A DNA stretch of 9,871 nt from positions 1 to 9,871 of the forward strand of contig JAGUVE010000007.1 of assembly GCA_020063075.1 (NCBI GenBank), in the 5' to 3' direction. The number at the start of each line of letters is the position of its first letter. Positions within the stretch are counted from its first letter, which is position 1. Position numbers and translations under genes: made by a program. Positions 6,224 through 9,871 of this stretch are shown here, piece after piece. The notes under the pieces are model-generated. The model was given only the letters and a program-made list of their open reading frames with translations. It made no database searches and had not been told where the DNA came from. The DNA comes from Parcubacteria group bacterium. Its GTDB lineage: Bacteria; Patescibacteriota; Minisyncoccia; Minisyncoccales; JAGUVE01.

Positions 6224-6252
6224 CATACCGGATTTATCGGATAAGTATACGT

Positions 6253-6759
6253 ATGGAAATATTTTCTGCATTAGGCATAAACTGGAAAATTTTATTGGGC
6301 CAGATTCTTAACTTTCTGCTTATTTTATTTTTGTTAAAAAGGTTTATTTTAAAACCATTTTTAAAAATTTTGGGGGAAAGGAAAGAAAAAATTGAAAAAG
6401 GAATGGAAATGGCCGAGGAAGCCGAAAGAAAAATTAAAACGGCTGAAACAGAGAAAGAAAGAATTTTAAAAGGAAGCCAAGAAAACGCAACTTTAATTCT
6501 AAGAAAGGGCGAAGAAAGGGGAAAGGAAAAAGAAGAAGAAATAATAAAAACGGCCGAAGAAGAAAAGCGGCGCATTATAGAAGAAGCCCAAAAATTGGGG
6601 AAAATTGAAATAACCCAGATGAAAGAAAATTTCTCCAAAAAAAATCTGGAGTTGGTTTTGAATTTAACGGAAAAAATTTTGATGGAAAAAGTTGATTTAA
6701 AAAAAGACGAAAAAATGATAAAATTTTTTTTGGGTAATTTAAACAATGAAAAAGATTAA
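6253..6759 (+). CDS. atpF: F-type ATP synthase subunit b (peripheral stalk)
   Basis: Subunit b links membrane subunit a to the F1 head through delta. The 168-residue product has the classic N-terminal segment, LGINWKILLGQILNFLLIL, forming one membrane helix (about 12-30), followed by FILKPFLKIL and a long highly charged coiled coil (about 40-145) rich in Lys and Glu. Only one b gene is present, so the stalk is probably a homodimer. I chose the ATG at 6253. An in-frame TTG at 6220 would add eleven residues but lies inside the inverted repeat and is not needed by the family. The stop overlaps atpH by 14 bases. Confidence 0.94.
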   Translation: MEIFSALGINWKILLGQILNFLLILFLLKRFILKPFLKILGERKEKIEKGMEMAEEAERKIKTAETEKERILKGSQENATLILRKGEERGKEKEEEIIKTAEEEKRRIIEEAQKLGKIEITQMKENFSKKNLELVLNLTEKILMEKVDLKKDEKMIKFFLGNLNNEKD

Positions 6760-7129
6760 AAAGCTGGCTAAAATATTGATTTCTCTGACAGATGACAAAA
6801 GCGAAAAAGAGAAAGAAGAAATAATAAAATTTTTTTTAGTCATTTTGAGGCAGAGAAAGAAAATTCATCTGGCAAAACAAATTTTAAGGGAATTGGGGCG
6901 GGAAAAAAGAAAAAAAGAGGTAATGCTGAATTTCGCAAGAAAACTGGACGAAAAAATAGTCGCAGAAATAAAAGAGAAATTAAAGGGGCTTTTTGGAAAA
7001 GAGAAGGAATTTAAGATTAAAATTCAGGAAGAGTTAATCGGCGGCTTTTTGGCTAAAAGCCAAAATTACCTTATTGACGCCTCGATAAAAGGATTAATAA
7101 ATAAACTAAGAACTCATGGAAACGTTTGA
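6746..7129 (+). CDS. atpH: F-type ATP synthase subunit delta, short form
   Basis: Delta (OSCP in mitochondria) ties the b stalk to the top of the alpha/beta head. The product is 127 residues, whereas usual bacterial delta is about 170-180. The C-terminal signature is clear: EELIGGFLAKSQNYLIDASI (95-114) followed by KGLINKL fits the family pattern LIGG...D.SI...L..L. The N-terminal helical domain that binds the alpha N-termini is reduced to roughly 80 lysine-rich residues. It overlaps atpF by 14 bases and atpA by 14 bases, so its product is probably translated by coupling. Position in the operon between b and alpha supports the call. Confidence 0.88.
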   Translation: MKKIKKLAKILISLTDDKSEKEKEEIIKFFLVILRQRKKIHLAKQILRELGREKRKKEVMLNFARKLDEKIVAEIKEKLKGLFGKEKEFKIKIQEELIGGFLAKSQNYLIDASIKGLINKLRTHGNV

Positions 7130-8633
7130 AATTCTTAAAAAAGAAATAGAGAAATTGGAGTTTGAGGGAAAAAAAGAAGAAATTGGGGAGGTTTTTGAAG
7201 TCAAGGACGGTGTGGTTAAAATATTCGGACTCTCGGACGTTGAAAATTTTGAAGTTATAAAATTTGAAAGGACGAATATTGAAGGCGTGGTCTTGAATTT
7301 AGAAGAAGACAATGTCGGCGCAATAGTTCTCGGCGATTTTTCTAAAATAAAGGAGGGAGATGTTGTCAAAAGAGGAAAGAGGGTTTTGTCTTGCAAGGTT
7401 GGAGAAAAAATGGTGGGCAGAATAATTGACCCCTTGGGCAACCCTTTGGACGGAAAGGGAGAAATCAAGACAGAAAGTTTTTCCCCGCTCGAGAAAATTG
7501 GCCCCGGGGTCATTGAAAGGGAACCGGTTAATTTCCCCCTCCATACCGGAATAAAACTGATTGACGCCTTGGTTCCCATTGGAAGAGGCCAAAGGGAGCT
7601 TTTTTTGGGAGATAGAATCACTGAAAAGTCCTCCCTTGCTCTGACCGCTATTTTAAATCAAAAACAAGAACCAAAAAGACCAATTTGCATCTATGTTCCC
7701 ATTGGTAAAAAGGAGGCCGAGGTTGCCAGAACCGTTGAAACTCTGAAAAAGGCGGGAGCCATGGATTATACTATCGTTGTTTCCGCCCCGGCCTCTTCTC
7801 CGATTTCTTTTTGGTATTTGGCTCCTTATGCCGGCTGCGCCCAAGGCGAATATTTTATGGAAAAGGGCCAAGACGTCCTGGTCATCTATGACGATTTGAC
7901 AAAACACAGTTACGCCTGGAGGCAGATTGCCTTAATTCTGAGGAGACCCCCGGGGAGAGAAGCATATCCGGGAGATATCTTTTATTTGCATTCGCGTCTG
8001 TTGGAAAGAGCGGCTAAATTGAATAAGGAGCGAGGCGGCGGTTCTTTGACCGCTCTACCCATTATTGAAACCCAGGCCGGAGACATCACCGGCTACATTC
8101 CAACCAATGTTATCTCAATTTGCGACGGACAGATTTATTTTGATTCTTCGCTTTATTTGAAGGGTCAGAGGCCGGAGGTGAATATCGGATTGTCGGTTTC
8201 AAGGGTGGGTTCTTCTGCCCAGACAAAAGCAATGAAAAAGATAGCCGCCACCCTGAAACTGGAATTGGCCCAATTTTTGGAACTAGAGCGTTTTTTGGAA
8301 TTTATCGAGGAGGTAGACCCGGAAACAAAAAAACGGCTGGAAAGGGGGAAAAGAATAAGAGAGCTCTTAAAGCAGGAAAAATTAAATCCCCTGCCCCTGG
8401 AAAAAGAGGTGGCAATTATTTATGCCGGGGTGGAAGGATTTTTGGATAAAATCCGCCTTGAGGACATTAAAATATTTGAAAACGATTTATACCAGACAAT
8501 CGAAATTCAAAAGCCGGAAATTTTTAGGGCCATAAGAGAAGCAAGGGACTTAGACCTTTCTACCAAAATGGAATTAGATAAAATTATCAAAGAGGTGGCA
8601 AAAAGATATGAGGTTGCGGGAGATAAAAAATAA
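7116..8633 (+). CDS. atpA: F-type ATP synthase subunit alpha (F1)
   Basis: Alpha alternates with beta in the F1 hexamer, holds the non-catalytic nucleotide site and supplies an arginine to the catalytic site. The 505-residue length is normal. Domains: beta-barrel about 20-95 (GEVFEVKDGVVKIFGL, 24-39), nucleotide-binding domain about 95-380 with GRIIDPLGNPLDG (101-113) and VLVIYDDLTKHSYAWRQI, and a C-terminal helical domain from ~385. The arginine finger is kept (Arg363 in SVSRVGSSAQTKAM). The Walker A loop is unusual: GDRITEKSS (165-173) replaces the usual GDRQTGKT, so Gln is Ile168 and the Gly before the lysine is Glu170; Lys171 and Ser172 remain. Nucleotide binding at the non-catalytic site may be weakened or lost. 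The 3' end overlaps atpG by 26 bases. Confidence 0.97.
   Translation: METFEILKKEIEKLEFEGKKEEIGEVFEVKDGVVKIFGLSDVENFEVIKFERTNIEGVVLNLEEDNVGAIVLGDFSKIKEGDVVKRGKRVLSCKVGEKMVGRIIDPLGNPLDGKGEIKTESFSPLEKIGPGVIEREPVNFPLHTGIKLIDALVPIGRGQRELFLGDRITEKSSLALTAILNQKQEPKRPICIYVPIGKKEAEVARTVETLKKAGAMDYTIVVSAPASSPISFWYLAPYAGCAQGEYFMEKGQDVLVIYDDLTKHSYAWRQIALILRRPPGREAYPGDIFYLHSRLLERAAKLNKERGGGSLTALPIIETQAGDITGYIPTNVISICDGQIYFDSSLYLKGQRPEVNIGLSVSRVGSSAQTKAMKKIAATLKLELAQFLELERFLEFIEEVDPETKKRLERGKRIRELLKQEKLNPLPLEKEVAIIYAGVEGFLDKIRLEDIKIFENDLYQTIEIQKPEIFRAIREARDLDLSTKMELDKIIKEVAKRYEVAGDKK
8592..8597 (+). promoter_or_regulatory. Shine-Dalgarno for atpG inside the atpA coding sequence
   Basis: GAGGTG lies ten bases before the atpG ATG at 8608 and is complementary to the 16S rRNA tail. 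It is the only convincing Shine-Dalgarno in front of any gene here. It supports the choice of this ATG and independent ribosome entry for gamma. Confidence 0.6.
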
Positions 8634-9501
8634 AATAAACCTGACACAGAATATTTTTGGCGTAACGCAAGCGCTGGAATTGATTTCGGCGGTGAAAATG
8701 AAAAAGGCCGTGAAGTCAGCCCTGGGCTCAAGACCCCTTGCCAGAAAGGCTGTTGCTCTTTTAATAAGATTGTGCGCTTATGAGCAATCTTTAAAGACGG
8801 AACCCTTCTATTGCCGGAGCCGGAAAACCAAGAGGACTTTGGCTTTAATTATGAGTTCAGACCGGGGATTCTGCGGTTTGTACAATAAAAACATTTTAAA
8901 GTTCGCCGAACAGGAAATTAAGGGTTTTGAAAAGGAGGGGGAGATTGAAATAATGGCTATGGGAAAAAAAACGGTTAATTACTTTAAAAAAAGAAACTAT
9001 AAGCTTAAAGACGTGTTTTTGGGGGTTGATGGCTACGCCAACCTTGAAAAAGTGAAGCCGCTGGCTGACCTCCTATTTAAATATTATTTGCAGAATGAAT
9101 ATCAAAAAATTTATTTTTACTGCACCCATTATTTTTCTCCCTTTTTTCAGTTGCCGAGAAAAATTCAAATTTTACCCCTGGACGCGAAAAAACTTGAAGA
9201 GATGCTGGAAGAACTTGCCGGCGAATCGCTTACCGGGAAAAAATATGATTATATTTTTGAGCCTTCTTATAAAGAAATTATCGGTCAACTGGTTTTGCGG
9301 CTGATGGAAGCCGAAATTTATCATGCAATTTTGGAAGCCCGGGCCTCAGAGCATGCGAGCAGAATGATGGCGATGAAAAGAGCGATGGATAACGCCAAAG
9401 AAATTATAAAAGAACTGACTCTGGAATATAATAAATCCCGGCAAGCCCAGATTACGGCCGAGGTTTCGGAAATCACAAGCGCTAAAGAAGCAACAATATA
9501 A
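8608..9501 (+). CDS. atpG: F-type ATP synthase subunit gamma (central shaft)
   Basis: Gamma is the rotor shaft inside the alpha3beta3 head and couples c-ring rotation to catalysis. The 297 residues match the family length. The N-terminal helix starts MRLREIKNKINLTQNIFGVT and continues ALELISAVKMKKA (22-34); the central Rossmann-like domain has the conserved MSSDRGFCGLYNKNI (82-96); and the C-terminal helix has the expected LEARASEHASRMMAMKRAMD (242-261) and SRQAQITAEVSEI (277-289). It overlaps the end of atpA by 26 bases and is preceded by a Shine-Dalgarno. In most operons atpD (beta) and atpC (epsilon) follow directly. Here a small ORF and an unrelated protein follow instead. Confidence 0.96.
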   Translation: MRLREIKNKINLTQNIFGVTQALELISAVKMKKAVKSALGSRPLARKAVALLIRLCAYEQSLKTEPFYCRSRKTKRTLALIMSSDRGFCGLYNKNILKFAEQEIKGFEKEGEIEIMAMGKKTVNYFKKRNYKLKDVFLGVDGYANLEKVKPLADLLFKYYLQNEYQKIYFYCTHYFSPFFQLPRKIQILPLDAKKLEEMLEELAGESLTGKKYDYIFEPSYKEIIGQLVLRLMEAEIYHAILEARASEHASRMMAMKRAMDNAKEIIKELTLEYNKSRQAQITAEVSEITSAKEATI

Positions 9502-9506
9502 AAAAT

Positions 9507-9614
9507 ATGACCGAGAGGAAAATTACCCCAAAAATTAAAGAAATAATAAAAAAATTGTCAAATAAGTTGGACGTTGCACGTTCGACAAAAAAGGCCGAAA
9601 TTAACGAGATTTAA
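9507..9614 (+). CDS. Possible 35-residue small protein after atpG
   Basis: An ATG five bases after the atpG stop opens a 35-codon frame ending in TAA (9612-9614). It encodes a lysine-rich basic helix-like peptide beginning MTERKITPKIKEIIKKL. It has no recognisable domain and no Shine-Dalgarno, although few genes here have one. The second half overlies an RNA hairpin (9566-9586), so this stretch may be non-coding or a broken gene instead. The next gene starts nine bases after the stop in the same reading frame, so one stop codon separates the two. Confidence 0.35.
   Translation: MTERKITPKIKEIIKKLSNKLDVARSTKKAEINEI
9566..9586 (+). repeat. Near-palindromic hairpin (GTTGGACGT / ACGTTCGAC)
   Basis: GTTGGACGT (9566-9574) can pair with ACGTTCGAC (9578-9586) around a TGC loop, giving nine base pairs of which two are G-U wobbles in the + strand RNA. 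It is followed by AAAAAA, so it is not a + strand intrinsic terminator. Its form resembles a palindromic dispersed repeat, but only one copy is in the window. Confidence 0.45.
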
Positions 9615-9623
9615 TTTAAAGAT

Positions 9624-9871
9624 ATGCCAAACGGAGAAAGAAACATTGCGAGAAAAATTGAAGCACAAGCTTCTCCAGAAAAAGGAGAGAAAGAAAGCGC
9701 AGAGCCCGAGAGAAATGCAACGATAATAAAACTTGCTGGAGCGTTAAAGAGAGAAGAAACAGAGCGGCTTAAGGACTATTCAATTAGTGAAAAGAAAGGA
9801 AGAGAGGTCCCGAAACAAAAACTGGCATCTCTTGAAGAACGGATAGGGAAAATAAGAAGGATTGAAAAAAA
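9624..9871 (+). CDS. Unrecognised charged protein, 5' part (runs off the window)
   Basis: An ATG at 9624 opens a frame that stays open for 82 codons to the window end. The visible part is very rich in Lys, Glu and Arg (MPNGERNIARKIEAQASPEK at the start, later LASLEERIGKIRRIE). It looks disordered to coiled-coil, with no signal peptide, membrane segment or enzyme motif. It does not resemble ATP synthase beta or epsilon, the genes expected at this place. No Shine-Dalgarno or clear promoter precedes it, so it may be the last gene of the atp transcript or an insertion before atpD. The function is unknown. Confidence 0.6.
   Translation, partial: MPNGERNIARKIEAQASPEKGEKESAEPERNATIIKLAGALKREETERLKDYSISEKKGREVPKQKLASLEERIGKIRRIEK

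Noticed and set aside
6220..6251. Internal promoter before atpF (TTGCCA at 6220-6225, TATACG at 6246-6251)
   Set aside because: The spacer is 20 bases and the -10 match is poor.
6220..6252. TTG at 6220 as the atpF start
   Set aside because: Subunit b normally begins just before the membrane helix, which fits ATG 6253. The extra eleven residues fall in the structured gap.
7106..7621. 171-codon minus-strand frame opposite atpA
   Set aside because: The atpA protein in this stretch is conserved and continuous; the antisense product is serine/proline/phenylalanine-rich, as expected from reverse reading.
9555..9615. Promoter before the last ORF (TTGTCA at 9555-9560, TTTAAT at 9610-9615)
   Set aside because: The distance between the boxes is far too long and no other pair of boxes has acceptable spacing.

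Overview
The window is A+T-rich and packed with genes, all on the + strand. It looks like a chromosomal segment of a small-genome bacterium. The lysine/glutamate-rich proteins, short or overlapping gene junctions, near absence of Shine-Dalgarno sequences and compact F-type ATP synthase subunits suggest a member of the Patescibacteria (CPR, Parcubacteria-like). This assignment is an inference from style, not from a marker gene. TGA is used as a stop, since pdxS and pdxT end on it where their families should end. That argues against the recoded Gracilibacteria/Absconditabacteria.

Region 1 (1-4917) holds vitamin B6 synthesis and passengers. A short G+C-rich stretch and an extended -10 promoter precede pdxS (104-1009), the PLP synthase lyase subunit. 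Its partner pdxT (4297-4917), the glutaminase subunit, lies 3.3 kb downstream instead of adjacent. Between them are a HEAT-repeat protein with a C-terminal minimal nucleotidyltransferase domain (1014-2471), whose frame is broken at a T7 run with the form of a -1 slippery heptamer and continues to 2731, and a twin-arginine-signal protein with a ChaN/TIKI-like fold (2738-4216).

Region 2 (4914-9501) is the ATP synthase operon. A consensus promoter whose -35 box overlaps the pdxT stop starts only a few bases upstream of atpB. The order is a (atpB), an AtpI/AtpZ-like two-TM protein, c (atpE), b (atpF), delta (atpH, short), alpha (atpA) and gamma (atpG). Neighbouring genes overlap by 14 or 26 bases, except for an 86-base structured gap after the c gene. 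The c subunit has proton-type binding-site residues. The alpha subunit has a degenerate P-loop, with Glu replacing the Gly before Lys.

Region 3 (9502-9871) lies where atpD (beta) and atpC (epsilon) would usually follow. It instead holds a 35-codon ORF containing a hairpin, then the start of an unrecognised charged protein that runs off the window. The catalytic beta subunit is not in view.

No tRNA, rRNA, CRISPR array, insertion sequence or attachment site was recognised. No gene-free stretch exceeds 300 bases.
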